Numbered from the stretch's first letter, positions 30,441 through 43,000 are shown. The stretch: 64,000 bases of DNA from Hofstenia miamia (GCA_004352715.1 SCFE01000076.1:1660148-1724147); one strand, 5' to 3'. Numbers and translations are program-made. The notes: generated by a model from the sequence alone, not told the origin.

Positions 30441-30924
30441 AGAATAATGTAGGACATTACTGAATCAAACAATTTTGAACTAGTCTTTGCGTTAAGTAAG
30501 TTCAAAAGTTTGTTTTAGATGTAAAATGTAATTTAGAAGAGAATAAAAGTGTTCAGAATTCAATCCGAGCATTATTAACTACACAATCAACGTTTTGTTA
30601 AGGTCTTCTAGTTTATTATTTAACTGTAAGATGTACTAATATTAAAGGAGAAATTACAATATAGTATTAAGCGCCCTTATAATAGACGCTGGGTTATATT
30701 TAGCGCTATTATAATAATTCATTTTAGTTTGCATTCATTTTGGCAAAATTTAGAAGCCCATTTCTCTTAAACTAATTACCCTAGCTTGGTCAAACTTAAG
30801 GCACAGTTGAAGCATTGCCTTGTGAAGTTACACACAAAGTTTCATTGAAATCGAATAATGCAAAGCGCGCTGAATACTATGGAGAAGGGAGTACAAGAAA
30901 ATACCCGAAAGTAAGCTATTCATC

Positions 30925-31185
30925 GCCATAATAATAATAATAATAATAATAATATTAATAGCCATATTTATATCCCCTATAAATCGAATAGTCTCATCGC
31001 GGCCAACAAAACACAAAAATTTTAATTAGATGCTCATCTAAAAGGGTAAGTCTTTAGCTTTGATTTAAAGATTTCATAAATTGAGGAAGTACGGATAAAT
31101 ATCTATTGCATAGTGTCTTTAACAATGGTCCTAAAAAAACTTTATTAGCCTCCGATGTATACAGAGAAAACTATTTATTATTTGT
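30925..31185 (-). mobile_element. CR1/L2-like LINE 3' end with (TTA)n tail
   Basis: The minus strand around 31085-31025 reads IYEIFKSKLKTYPF, the standard last residues of CR1/L2 reverse transcriptases, followed by stops. An AT-rich 3' region ends in a TTA array (AAT on the + strand) at 30928-30960. Only the extreme 3' end is preserved. Confidence 0.5.
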
Positions 31186-31218
31186 TTGTTTATTATAGCA
31201 ATAAAATTTGCTTGACTC

Positions 31219-31243
31219 TTATATATATATATATATATATATA
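31219..31243. repeat. (TA)n microsatellite
   Basis: TA run of 24 bases. Confidence 0.85.
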
Positions 31244-31989
31244 ATGTAAACATATTCATATTCACGTGAACACCAAGAACGATGCGTTCTGCGTTTCTGG
31301 AATCTTATGAGATAGGATTAATTTTAGGAAACGTAGAATTGTATTAAATATATTTTTACCTTTCTAACAGATTGCTAAACAGTCTGTATCAATTGAGAAT
31401 TTCTGATAAAATAAATTTGGCAGACTTCGAACATATCTAGTGCTGCCAGATTTCATTATGACTTAATCTACATAAATTGAATATTTTTGCATCTCAGGTT
31501 ACTATGTAAGTGCATTATTATTAGTCATTATTGCGTCTTACGGAAACTTCACTCAACACTATTAGATATTTTGCCAGTATTATGTAAAGAGTGAGTAATT
31601 GAAAGCAATTTTACTTTGAAAATATAAAACTTTGTTTTACAAATGACATGTAGAAATTTAACACTAAGAAGTGCTTGCATTAACCATATGCATATTAATA
31701 CACTCATAAAAAAGATCTCTTGTATTTAAGAAAATAATGTCTTGAAATTCTACTCAATTAATCAAGAGAATTTCATCTTGAAATGCTACACTTGAGTGAT
31801 TAATCTCTTGAAGTAGAAATTTAGAAATTACATCATAATATCAAGAAAATAACAATTTTGAAAAAGTAACTTTTAATCATGCACATAGCGCATATCAATA
31901 ATTTATGATTTTACCTCTGTTGCATAAACTTCATACTCACAATCTTACAAAGTAGACAGGCAATTTTATTTATACAAATCATTGAAAGG

Positions 31990-33960
31990 TATCCTTGCAT
32001 ATATATAATAACAATAATAAATAAATGTATATTCTTACAAAGCGCATAACTTTTTATACAAAAAACTCAAATGCGCTATTTACAATACTAAATAATAATC
32101 GAATTAAATTGCTCTCTAAATAAATAATGCTTCAGTTTCTTCTTAAAGACTTCAACACTAGTGATGATTTTAATTTCATTAGGCACCATATTAAGTAGGA
32201 ATGGACCGCAGATGGAAATGCATGATCTGTCAATACTTTATTTGTTCTAGGTATAACAAGTAGATTGTCTGAAGATGATCGTGTTCTGGAATTTGATTTC
32301 TCTAAAAGTTCACTGAGGTAGGATGGTCCAATGCCATGTAAGCACTTCCAAACTATTAGACATATTTTATAACTAATTATGAATTTAACTTTCAACCAGT
32401 GTAGTTCAACTAATGCCGGTGTAATAGCGTCACGGTAACCCAAATTAAATATTAAGAGAGCACACCGATTTTGAATAATTTGCAGCTTGTGACTTTGATA
32501 CTTTGGAATTCCATAAAGCAGACTATGAAAGAATCGATTCTAGATAAGACTAATATTTGCAGATTATTCTTCACATTCGATATGCACAGATATTTGCGAA
32601 TTTTCCTAATATTTCTAAGAACAAATTTTGTCGAGGTGATAATTGAGTTTACTTGTGGTCTCATTGAAAAATTTTTATCAAAAATACAACCAAGGTTTCT
32701 AATGGGGGTTAAAAATTTCTTTGAGTGAATACTATCATGCTCTTTTAATCCAAAACACAACACTTTTGTTTTATCCTCATTGAGTAACTGAAATGCAGAG
32801 TTCATTTTGAGTGATAATTGTGAAGTGATGTTCTTGATTGATTGGAGTGCTACGTTCAGAGCCTTCCGTGCACACGAAATATATATCTGGGTGTCATCTG
32901 CAAACATGTGGTGGGATATCCCTTTTTCGGAGAGAAAAAACTAATGAAAAAATTGTATACAATAAATAATATAGGGCCAATTACTGAGCCCTGAGGTACC
33001 CCGCATGAGATAAGTTCTGTACTAGAGCATTCACTTCCAACTTGAACATATTGTCTTCAATTGAATAAGTATGTTTTAAACCAGTTAAGTACTGAACCAC
33101 TTATTCCAATTTTTTGGAGTATTCTTAATAATAGTACATGTCTAATAGTGTCAAAAGCAGCTGTCTGGTCTAATAAAGACAAGACGATACAGACATTTTT
33201 GACCCGAAGAAGAGCAGATTCCACAGATCGGCTAGCCCTGTAGCCAGATTGGTATTTTGGAAGCAATCTATTTGATTCTAAAAATGGAATGAATTGTTTC
33301 GCTGCTGATTTTTCAATTAATTTAGAAAGAAATGATAGGTTCGCTACTAGTCGATAGTTAGAGTGCTGACTGACGTCCAAGGTCTTTTTCTTCAATATAG
33401 GTCGAATTAGGGATGTCTTCAAGCAATCAGGGAAAGTAATTAACGATAGATTAACCAAATGAGTAAAATAAGGGAGAATTCCATTAAGAACTTCTTCATG
33501 CTTCAATATATTTGTCAATATAGGATCAAGTTCACATGTTGTATTACGCATAGACATAATAGTTTCACGTACCTCTAGTGTTAATAACGTTTTAAATTGG
33601 GACATGGTTTCAGTTGACGCGAGATATGATCTTATAACTTCATCCACTATCCCAGAAGAGCTCAATTGAAAGCTGCGATATATATTTGTTATTTTTCCTA
33701 GGAAATAAGCCTGGAAGGAATGTGCATTGGCCATTTGATTGACTATCTCAGTCTTCTTGGTATTAAGCTCAGATACCAACTTAAACAATTTCTTTGAATC
33801 ATTTGATGTCTCTAAAAATCTCCTTGAGTAGTAATTTAATTGTTTCCTTTTACATAATTGCACTACTTTATTTCGAAGCTCTTTGAATGATGCTAGAGAA
33901 CCCGGAGGTTGGCTGCGCACATGAAAACGTATATATGGTAACAATTTGCATATAAATTTG
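31990..33960 (-). pseudogene. CR1/L2-like LINE, 5'-truncated and frameshifted
   Basis: Three successive minus-strand frames form one reverse transcriptase. 33944-33057 holds the fingers and palm: LDPILTNILK, FPDCLKTSLIRPILKKK, NYRLVANLSFLSKLIEK, QSGYRASRSVESALL, then LLDQTAAFDTIRH, the motif A region. 33060-32910 holds a degraded motif B (GVPQGSVIGP-like). 32907-32452 begins MFADDTQIY (motif C) and includes the thumb. 32443-32132 holds ITPALVELHWL, CLHGIGPSYLSELL and LKSSLVLKSLRRN, the C-terminal part. The apurinic endonuclease is missing. The 3' region ends near 32000 in TTATTG-like repeats. Confidence 0.75.
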
Positions 33961-34278
33961 ACTTTTACAAATTTAATTAAGCTATGATCTTATAATTAAT
34001 TGAAAGAATATAAATATATATTTATAGTAAACTGATATTACTAGTTGTTATACACTTTGAGATTCTATGTTTAAAATTTGCATAATTATTTCTATGCATC
34101 ACTATTGAATTCAGAAGTAATCTCAAATAAAAAAATAATACCTAAAAAAAATAAATTCCTATTTTCATTAGAAGAAATTTATTTACTAGAAAAGTAAGAG
34201 ATTTTTTCTGAAAACGTTTCTTAATTTTTTATTTTCATGAAAAATAAATTTGTGTTAGGCTCTCTATATAATAACACT
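33961..34278. other. No gene supported
   Basis: AT-rich DNA between the LINE and the hAT element. The last eight bases (34271-34278) are the hAT target duplication. Confidence 0.35.
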
Positions 34279-36184
34279 CAGAGCCGGATTAACATCATGG
34301 GGCGCCCTGAGGCAATCCAGTTGTGGGGGCCCAGACAACTTAATATTATAAGGTTGAAAATATGTCGGATACTTTTGATTGATCATTACATACTAAAGTT
34401 TCAAAAACTCTCCAATCTCAGCTAAATTTTCAGAAAAATTTGTAACGTTGATTGGAATAAGTTTAATTCGACTGAAGATTGTTATTAATTGAATCCTAAT
34501 TGTTTACATGTATTTATAGATTGTCAACTTTTCATCTAGTTCTACAATATAATAAATATAATAATTTGAACAAAAGGATAGAATGGATTTAAAATGTACT
34601 AAGACTCTCTACTGATGTATGTATNNNNNNNNNNNNNNNNNNNNNNNNNNNNNNNNNNNNNNNNNNNNNNNNNNNNNNNNNNNNNNNNNNNNNNNNNNNN
34701 NNNNNNNNNNNNNNNNNNNNNNNNNNNNNNNNNNNNNNNNNNNNNNNNNNNNNNNNNNNNNNNNNNNNNNNNNNNNNNNNNNNNNNNNNNNNNNNNNNNN
34801 NNNNNNNNNNNNNNNNNNNNNNNNNNNNNNNNNNNNNNNNNNNNNNNNNNNNNNNNNNNNNNNNNNNNNNNNNNNNNNNNNNNNNNNNNNNNNNNNNNNN
34901 NNNNNNNNNNNNNNNNNNNNNNNNNNNNNNNNNNNNNNNNNNNNNNNNNNNNNNNNNNNNNNNNNNNNNNNNNNNNNNNNNNNNNNNNNNNNNNNNNNNN
35001 NNNNNNNNNNNNNNNNNNNNNNNNNNNNNNNNNNNNNNNNNNNNNNNNNNNNNNNNNNNNNNNNNNNNNNNNNNNNNNNNNNNNNNNNNNNNNNNNNNNN
35101 NNNNNNNNNNNNNNNNNNNNNNNNNNNNNNNNNNNNNNNNNNNNNNNNNNNNNNNNNNNNNNNNNNNNNNNNNNNNNNNNNNNNNNNNNNNNNNNNNNNN
35201 NNNNNNNNNNNNNNNNNNNNNNNNNNNNNNNNNNNNNNNNNNNNNNNNNNNNNNNNNNNNNNNNNNNNNNNNNNNNNNNNNNNNNNNNNNNNNNNNNNNN
35301 NNNNNNNNNNNNNNNNNNNNNNNNNNNNNNNNNNNNNNNNNNNNNNNNNNNNNNNNNNNNNNNNNNNNNNNNNNNNNNNNNNNNNNNNNNNNNNNNNNNN
35401 NNNNNNNNNNNNNNNNNNNNNNNNNNNNNNNNNNNNNNNNNNNNNNNNNNNNNNNNNNNNNNNNNNNNNNNNNNNNNNNNNNNNNNNNNNNNNNNNNNNN
35501 NNNNNNNNNNNNNNNNNNNNNNNNNNNNNNNNNNATTTTGAGCTAATTTATGTTTTTAAGATTTCGGTTGTGATTGTTCTTAGTAATGTGATGGAAAATC
35601 AGTACGAACAGATATAAGTTGATACTTGAAATTTCTTTACTGATATTAGCCAAAACATGTTCCTTATAGGTGTAGTATATGTAATGCTATGATTTTTGCG
35701 CAAAAAATTTTGCCTGTTGCTTTTAAAGCTATGTTTTAAAATTAATGCATGTTAGGGAGAGCTTGCTTTAACTGAATAGGTTAACCATTAACATTTTACA
35801 TTTTAAAAAATTTTATAGTCTAGCAATGCTTTTATTAAATAGTAAAATCTTGCAAAAAGTAAAAAAATTAGCAAAATTTTACTAAATCTTGGTAAATTTT
35901 GCAACGGAATTGTAAGAATTTGCCAAGATCTTACCAAATTCTTATCAAGTTTCTTAATTTCCTTTGATTAGGGAAACTCTATCATACAGAATATAATTAC
36001 TGGAGTATAATTTATCACAAGCACAGAATATGGTTACTACTTTTTTTCTGCGGTGATTCAATAATTCAAGTGATTTAACTTTTTTGAGACTCATTCATTT
36101 AGCGTTTTGTAAGTTTGGGGGGCCCCTAAAAGCGGGGGGCCCTGAGGCAGTTGCCTCCTCTGCCTCCGCCTAAATCCGGCCCTG
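34279..36184. mobile_element. Non-autonomous hAT element with 8-bp target duplication
   Basis: The left end is CAGAGCCGGATTAACATC and the right end, read inward, is CAGGGCCGGATTTAGGCGGA. Both sides are flanked by ATAACACT (34271-34278, 36185-36192). GC-rich subterminal blocks with GGGGCCC and CCTGAGGCA occur near both ends (34300-34345 and 36115-36165). CAG termini plus 8-bp duplications are hAT hallmarks. A 910-base gap lies inside, so a transposase cannot be excluded. Visible interior sequence is AT-rich and non-coding. Confidence 0.85.
34625..35534. other. Assembly gap, 910 N
   Basis: A run of N inside the hAT element, preceded by TGTATGTAT. Confidence 0.95.
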
Positions 36185-36192
36185 ATAACACT

Positions 36193-37940
36193 CACTCAAG
36201 GTGGTACTGAACAAACTGTTAGTTGAAAATGATTTATTTAAAAAGTGTAATTACCGATAAATTAAATGATGCAACAACTTTAGAAACCAAAGGTAGTCAA
36301 TCCTTTTAATATCTAAGATACTAATTAAGATAGTAAGATAAAAGCAACGTCTGGTAAAGCTCTTTTGAATAGTGAAAGCCGACCAATAACATATTCGTCT
36401 ATTAAATATGGTGAACTTTCATAATTTTTTAATAATATCAGCTCGAGTTTATACAATTTTCATGCGGTTTTTCTTACAGATCTAACAAAAATAATTTCAT
36501 GTTCCAGAATTTTCTAAGTGAAAGAATTGTTAAGCCTGCACATATGCTCTTCATCTAATATCACCAGACGTTTTTGGATATAATTTCCAAATGTGTAGGC
36601 ACTTGTTTTTTTCGATTTTAGACCATATTTAATTCAACTCGATTATTTGAAAATATGTAGCAATACAATGAATTAATGAAAATTGATAAAAATAATTATT
36701 AGTCAAGAAGGTACTACTCAACGTTGCAAACAAATTTAAATTTTTACTCGAGTAGGCACTTTTTAGTAGACCATAACAGAATCAGTTTTCATCCGATTTC
36801 TAAACTTTCTCGAATTTCATCGATTATACTAGAGCCAACGATTTTATTTTTTTTGTTTCGAAAAATTTTCAAGGGTTCGTAAGTGACAACCTTATATTGA
36901 AAAATAAATGGGCAATTTTGAGGGGATAGAGGTTATCTTTAAACATTTTTAATGCTTTAGAAAAATAGCTCATGGCGTTCAGTGACACCAAAATTGTCTT
37001 TGCAAAATTATATTAAAATCTTAAACATAACCCGTTAAATGATTTACTTGCTAAACAATGGCTAGTAAAAAAAGTTCCGATTTTTTAGGCCATGTCAACA
37101 TCTAGATCATTTACTATTGAAATTTGTTTTGAATTGATTAAGCTTGCATTTGGATTTCAACATTTATTAATCAAATAATTATCGCAAAAACGACTTAATT
37201 TATATGTTTAATATTTGGTTACCCTATTATGAACATGATTATCTGATTGATTAACAATTTTAGGGCTATTTTTGTCAAAATATTTTAAGAAATATAATAG
37301 ATGCAATGTTGTTTTCTAACAACAAATTCCCTAAAACCTACATAGGCTTATATGTTATTGCCTTTTTATAAGTTGCTAAAATTCTTTACTTAACATTGTT
37401 TATGATGTTAAGTCGTTGCTCGTTTTTCAACGATAGAAGTCTTAAGCGATATGTGGGATTTTACATTTATCAAGTAAGTAGTCTTAGTTTGTTTTGAATT
37501 CTTCTTTGTTAGATATTGCTTCCTTTATTGTTTGTCATAGGTTTTTATTTGTCCAGATTTATAGTAGTATGACAATGGCTCTACATGCTTTGGAAATGAA
37601 ATTGATAAAAACTTGGGTATTACTTTATATTCTAAACAACTCTGAAGAAACAATACTCCTTCTCGATTTTTAAGTTTATAGTGTATTTCTGCATATTGTT
37701 TTCATAATTCGTCAGTATTTCCTTAAAAATATATTTGAATTTAATTATACTGAGCTTTGATATAATACTGTTTGCTTGACGTTAGAATAAACCCATTTTG
37801 ATTTTAAATCATGGAAATTATTTTAATAACAATGCGGAAGAAAATTTACAATTGCTACATTTTATAAATTAGTATTGCACTTCTAAAATAAGTTTAATGT
37901 TAAAATGTTTTGTTTGCTTAATAGTTGATCTTTCTTAGTA
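36193..37940. other. No gene supported
   Basis: 1.7 kb of AT-rich DNA with no open frame of note on either strand. Confidence 0.35.
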
Positions 37941-37944
37941 TTTT

Positions 37945-38048
37945 GCTGTAGCAGTGAGGCAACAGCCTTTTTTATGGGATGTCTCGATTCCTGTTATAAG
38001 AACAAGGGTCTAAAGAAGAAAACCTTTCCAGAAATTGCAACAGATTAA
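37945..38048 (+). pseudogene. Frameshifted MADF-domain-like fragment
   Basis: One frame reads AVAVRQQPFLWDVS and an adjacent frame continues DSCYKNKGLKKKTFPEIATD before a stop. MADF DNA-binding domains show P-x-LWD, then Y+N, then a W/F-x-x-IA helix in this order and spacing, so a single indel would explain the break. MADF domains occur in host regulators and in proteins of Harbinger-type transposons. Only the N-terminal half of the domain is present. Confidence 0.35.
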
Positions 38049-38464
38049 GGCATTAAATGTGAGTCTTAATATTATTTGTTTGCGATATTCTGTGTTAAGT
38101 GATTGAAATCTTAAAAATTACCGATTTGGGATTATATACATAAAAACATTATTAATAATTAGTACTTTGTTAATAATTAGTACTGTGCGTCCCAATATAA
38201 TTTAACCGGACGGGATATCTCCTTAACTTAACCGGATCCTTGAAAATCAGAATATATATATAAATTATAAAAAAATATATTCTATTTCTATCCTTCAAAA
38301 TGAAATTGGTCCATTCCTATATGTGCTAACATATATATATATATACAGTATGATTTTTTAGTCAGTTTATACTTCCAAACATTATAACAAAAAATATCTA
38401 TTTACATAACATGTAACAAACATAAAATTAATGTGTATACATAGGAGTTTAAGTCATGATATAT

Positions 38465-39465
38465 GTTGGCCACCGGTGTACCTTAACATAGCCAAACGAT
38501 TGGGGAAGGAATAGACAGCTTTATGCAGCATTTTCGCATTGATAGCTTCAACTTCTTCGTTGATTGCGTCTTGCAAGTGTGACAAATTTGTGAGCTTCTT
38601 TCTTTATACCTTACGCTTTAAATGGCCCCATAACCAGAAGTCACCCGGAGTGATATCAGGTGATATGACTGGCCAAAACCAATTACAACTTCGGCTTATA
38701 GTGCGATCTTCAAAATTCTTCTTCCTGTGTGCGATGTTGCTCCGTCCTGTATAAAAATCGTGCGTCTAAAAGCTCGCTTGTGTTAGAGAAGCGGTATTTT
38801 TCTGCTGCCCAAACGTATCCGTTGATGAGACTTCCCCAGACAGACGAAAATGCGCTTCATCCTTCCACAGTATATATCATCGACAAAATACAATCGGAGA
38901 CACAAACATGCTAAACACATTTACAGGTTTTTTACACTGAGCTCACCACACACATAGACACACACACACACACATTTATTCTATATATATTTTATTATTA
39001 TTTTGTAAATACATGTATTTGTAGTTTATAGCTTTTTTTACTGTCATTTATTTACAGCAATAAATTTGCTTTGACTCTTATGCAATAATTGTGTCTCAAG
39101 AAGTTCGCAGTCATCTTCGTACAGTTGTTACACGAATTTTGGCTTGTAATGTTTAAAACAAATGTTTTTTTTTACAATTTTCCTCGTAGTTGAATAGCAT
39201 AAGCCTGTATTGCTACTGGCTTCACGCACAGAACTAATCCTTGCCATATTGTTGTTAAATTGTTGTTCAAGATGGTCTCTGACTGCGTTGATGTTATCAT
39301 AACTAATGATACTAGGACTACCAGTTTTAGGAGCATCATGTAATGAGAACGTTGATTCGAATCTTCGTATCGTTTTTTTATTGCCAATTCTGTAAATAGA
39401 TCTTTATATAGTCTATAAATTGTTTTGTACGCACGCAGGCGAATTATTATTGAAGTAGTATAGCT
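38465..39465 (-). pseudogene. IS630/Tc1-mariner-like transposase pseudogene in two parts
   Basis: Minus-strand part 1 (39465-39080) is the helix-turn-helix region: LHDAPKTGSPSIIS, RISSVREASSNTGLCYSTT, then KHYKPKFV, a stop, and QLYEDD. Part 2 (38871-38465) is the catalytic half: LWKDEAHFRLSGEV, a collapsed segment where the second Asp should be (TGRSNIAHRK), WPVISPDITPGDFWLWGHLK, then a stop and a helical C-terminus. The middle 200 bases are replaced by AC/TA-rich sequence. Loss of the central Asp and several stops show that the copy is dead. Confidence 0.65.
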
Positions 39466-39538
39466 ATACAATTTCTAAACGCTTCAAAAAATCCATATTG
39501 ATTTTAGAAAATAAAATTTATGTACATATAGACAGTGT

Positions 39539-39910
39539 AAGACTTGTCAACGAGCCGAGCTTCTAACAAGCCGAGTCGAGCTTGAGCACAGTATTTGATA
39601 TACAACGAGCCCAAAACGAGCCTATTTTAGGCAAGTTTATAGTTCTGCTTGTTAATTTGATTATGGAGATGTTTCTTATTTTTTGCAGTCAGTATGCCTT
39701 TCCTACAATCTTATTTAAGAAATGTTTATTAAATAATAGGAAGAGCTATGTAAAAAATTCTTTGAGCACAATATTTTTAAAAAAATACCGAGCTAAAACG
39801 AGCCTTATTCAAAGATTTTATGTGGCGAACCGAGCCGAACCGAACTTACACAAAATTTAAACGAGCCGAGCCGAGCCGAGCTTGGAAATGTCGGCTCGTT
39901 GACAAGTCTG
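39539..39910. mobile_element. hAT-type MITE, 372 bp
   Basis: Terminal inverted repeats AGACTTGTCAACGAGCCGA and its complement lie at both ends. The flanking octamers are identical (GACAGTGT, 39531-39538 and 39911-39918). Several subterminal CGAGCC units near each end are the sort of array hAT transposases bind. No protein is encoded. Confidence 0.85.
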
Positions 39911-40036
39911 GACAGTGTATAACCAAACAGTTTTTCAACCAATTAAAACTCCCTGAATTACAGATTAATTTCAGTGTTTATATAAATAGATTTTGCTTAA
40001 TTATGTATTCAAGTATAAAGCTACTAAAAAATCATA

Positions 40037-40040
<4 letters not shown>

Positions 40041-40078
<38 letters not shown>
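40041..40078. repeat. (TA)n microsatellite
   Basis: TA run of about 37 bases, 130 bases after the MITE. Confidence 0.9.
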
Positions 40079-40081
<3 letters not shown>

Positions 40082-40475
40082 AATAATATATATATATATT
40101 TAAAAGAAAAAATATATATAAAGCATTTCAACATAAATTTAACAATCATCACTAAATTACAATATTCTTTTGTAACTAAATGCACAATAATAAAATATAT
40201 AAAGTGTTGATATTTGACTAGTAAGCTATTTAGTTAGTTTCGTTATCTACTCTGATTGTGATAAGCAAATGTGCCCTTCTTAGCAATTGTGGCCCCTCTG
40301 TTTTCCAAGGGGGATAGTTATCACTCAAACCTGTGCATGAGCACTCTTGATCATGTGGTTAAATAATGAGTGGAAACGGTTACAAATGGAAGCAAGCATG
40401 TCTTCTAGCTCAAATCTCGTCCAAAATGTTCTGGGCAAAGATCATATATGGTCTCTTAATTCACCAAGCGCTAAC

Positions 40476-40810
40476 TAGAGAGTGACTTTGGGTACCCAAT
40501 TAACCCGAACCGATTTCGGACCTGGATTCAAATATCAAAATCAAATTGTCAGTTCGAATCGAGCTTGACTACAAAGCTTATATTAATTGTTCAAAAATTG
40601 ATGATTTATATCACTACTAAATTTGAGAAGAACAAAACTTTAACTAATACCAATAAATGGCTATGTAACAGAAATTAGTCATTTGATTGGAAAGAGATCC
40701 AAGACGTTAAATAATGCGACTCGAAGTGTATGCTTCGGATCAGTTCGGTTAATGAATATTCTGATTGGATCGGGTTTGTGCCAATGATAAGCTCTTATTT
40801 CCACTCTCTA
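40476..40810. mobile_element. Probable hAT-type MITE, 335 bp, aged
   Basis: TAGAGAGTG at 40476 is mirrored by CACTCTCTA ending at 40810. Flanking octamers GCGCTAAC and ACGCCAAC match at six of eight positions, as an old target duplication would. Subterminal motifs around GGGTACCC and AACCCGA recur near both ends. Confidence 0.5.
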
Positions 40811-41559
40811 ACGCCAACCCTCTGTAGTTATACTTTTGGGTTGTGATTGAGTTGATGTCCAACAGGTATAGCTACGTCAAGATCGCCTACTTGTGCGACG
40901 CCATGATATCAGAATGTGTCAATGTTATTCGCTAACACTTTGTTTCACTTGGTAGCAAGATTTGGTGTCGATGTGAAGTCAAAATTGCCACGGATGTTGG
41001 CTACATCGAATGTTTTCCATCCATATGTTAATTGCTATTATTTTCTTACCTTTTCTCTGTATGTGAATAAATTTTGTTAACAATGAAGCAACTATTTGGA
41101 AAATAAAATTCATGCAAACTTATTTTCAATTTACCTGACGCACAATGTATGTTATCCCAAAATTCTAAAATTATCTTAAACATTCACCAATGGAACAAAT
41201 TCTATGAATTATCAAAACAAGTCAATCAAATAGTTAGATACTTTATATAAGAATTATCCACAAACACATCTTAATGGGAACTGAAAGATACATACAAGAA
41301 TGAATACTCTATGATGCTAAGGTGCATGGCATGAATATCATCAAATTGACAGAATGAAACTAACAATCTCAGAACATAATGAAAATATTAAACACTATAA
41401 CATGTATTACAATTTCTGAAGCTTTCGGATTGTTGATATCATGTGCAAAAATGAACATATTCAACAAAACATATAATCTCGACACTTAACGTTGGTTCTT
41501 CTATAGTTCGCCAATGAAAATGTGATAATGATTTATTTATGAAAATATAGATTTCACAA

Positions 41560-42190
41560 TTATAAATTAGAATTAAATTCTATAGCCTTGGTGTTGAAAA
41601 AATTATGTCTGTAAATCTCATTTTTGCTAACATTAAGAAATGCATTTTTCAGGTGCTTGCTAGATAGGATTTCTGGTAATTCGGTACGGATTTTTTTGCA
41701 TCCTTTCTCTTTTATCCTGGAATATAAATTAGTGTTCTGCAGCCAAGGCAATTTTCTTGGCCGCAGCAGGCCGTGATGCTTTATCGGCAGCCGGCCGTTC
41801 ACCGTGATATTTTGCGTAGTCACCGCTTTTTACTATTACTTAGTGAAATACTGCAATTTTCAATGGAACGATTAAGACATGCGCATAGTATGAATTAAAG
41901 AAAATGGTCAAAGCGACTAAATTTTAAAACAAAAATACAAATAAACATGGAAATAAGTTGTTCATCATAATATTCAGAAATGAAGCTTACTCGGAATTTT
42001 GGCCATAAAACAAAATCTTTGGCTGTAGCCGGCCGTTGGCCGCTGCTCTGGCCGGCTTGCAGCTAAGCCATGACCGTAGAACACTAATATAAATGTGAAT
42101 TTGGCTGCAACATTCGAACAAAGACATAACTATTGGTTTTAATGTATTTACGGCTTTGGCAATTAAAATTGTTTTTTCAATAGCTTAATT
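41560..42190 (-). pseudogene. LINE reverse-transcriptase C-terminal fragment split by a MITE
   Basis: Minus-strand reading: an open frame enters at about 42190, runs to the MITE target site at 42094, and resumes after the MITE at 41729 in the same frame down to a TAA at 41560. The peptide has the look of a non-LTR reverse-transcriptase end (KEKGCKKIRTELPEILSSK in the place of the usual G-x-x-WN-x-LP segment). Assignment to a LINE is tentative. The frame is open on both sides if one copy of the duplicated octamer is counted once. Confidence 0.4.
41730..42086. mobile_element. hAT-type MITE, 357 bp, inserted in a coding-like stretch
   Basis: Ends TAGTGTTCT and AGAACACTA are flanked by identical octamers ATATAAAT (41722-41729 and 42087-42094). 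The interior has repeated GGCCGGC/CCGGCCG motifs near both ends, giving an unusual GC-rich foldback. No protein is encoded. Confidence 0.85.
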
Positions 42191-42995
42191 ATAGTCGACT
42201 ATTTTTAGAAAAATACAATACGACGTAACATCACAATTACTTTGCTCTCAGAAAAATATTCTAAATCAACCGAATGCATGGATGAGTAGACTTATAAATC
42301 ACTCTGGGAAACAGGGAGTTTGAGAGTATCTGGATATGAAGATGTGGTGCATGTATCTCATGGAGATTTTGGGAACTTAAAGTATCAGTTCATTTCAAGA
42401 GCTTAGTACATTAATTATATGCAATTGCTTGTGAATTAATGCAGCAGACGCTAGTATTAGGATCATCGAAATTATCTCTGCATACGAATGTAAGCTGTAA
42501 ATCTTACACATTTTACACATTTTCAGGTATCAGTCGAATTTGGGTTGGATATGAGGACGGCATTTTATGCAAAATGTTATATGTAGCCTTTAGCAAACCT
42601 CTGCTAATAACCTCACTAGTGAGTTCGTCTCCATTTCCTTTTTACAAATAAAATTTCAAGCAAATTGATACATTAAGGTACAGCATATTACAAGGGACAT
42701 AAAGTTATTATACAAAAAAGTGTAGTTCTTAGATTTGTCTGTATTTTGCTCTCAAAAATAATTCGATGTTGGAGTTGGTAGAGTCAGAGATGGTAAAGAG
42801 GCTAGTAGGGCAGAGGCAGACGGGGCTTGGGGCGAGCTTTGTAAAAAATGCTTCTATAGTGTCTGCACCAAAGAAAAACTATCAAACAAAAGAAACTAAA
42901 TGAGCAAGCAGGCCCAGTAAACTCAAACTTGCCAAACTTGCAAAGTTTTGTAGGTATCTTATTAAAACTTTGCAAATACTTGTATTTAGCAAGTA
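42100..42995. other. No identified gene
   Basis: Short open frames at 42439-42651 and 42780-42900 show no recognisable motif. A Cys-x2-Cys-rich frame near 42840 may belong with the piggyBac piece downstream. Confidence 0.3.
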
Positions 42996-43000
42996 TCTNG

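Noticed and set aside
34615-35617. Open frames of 308-332 codons
   Set aside because: They consist of a 910-N gap with a few real codons at the ends.
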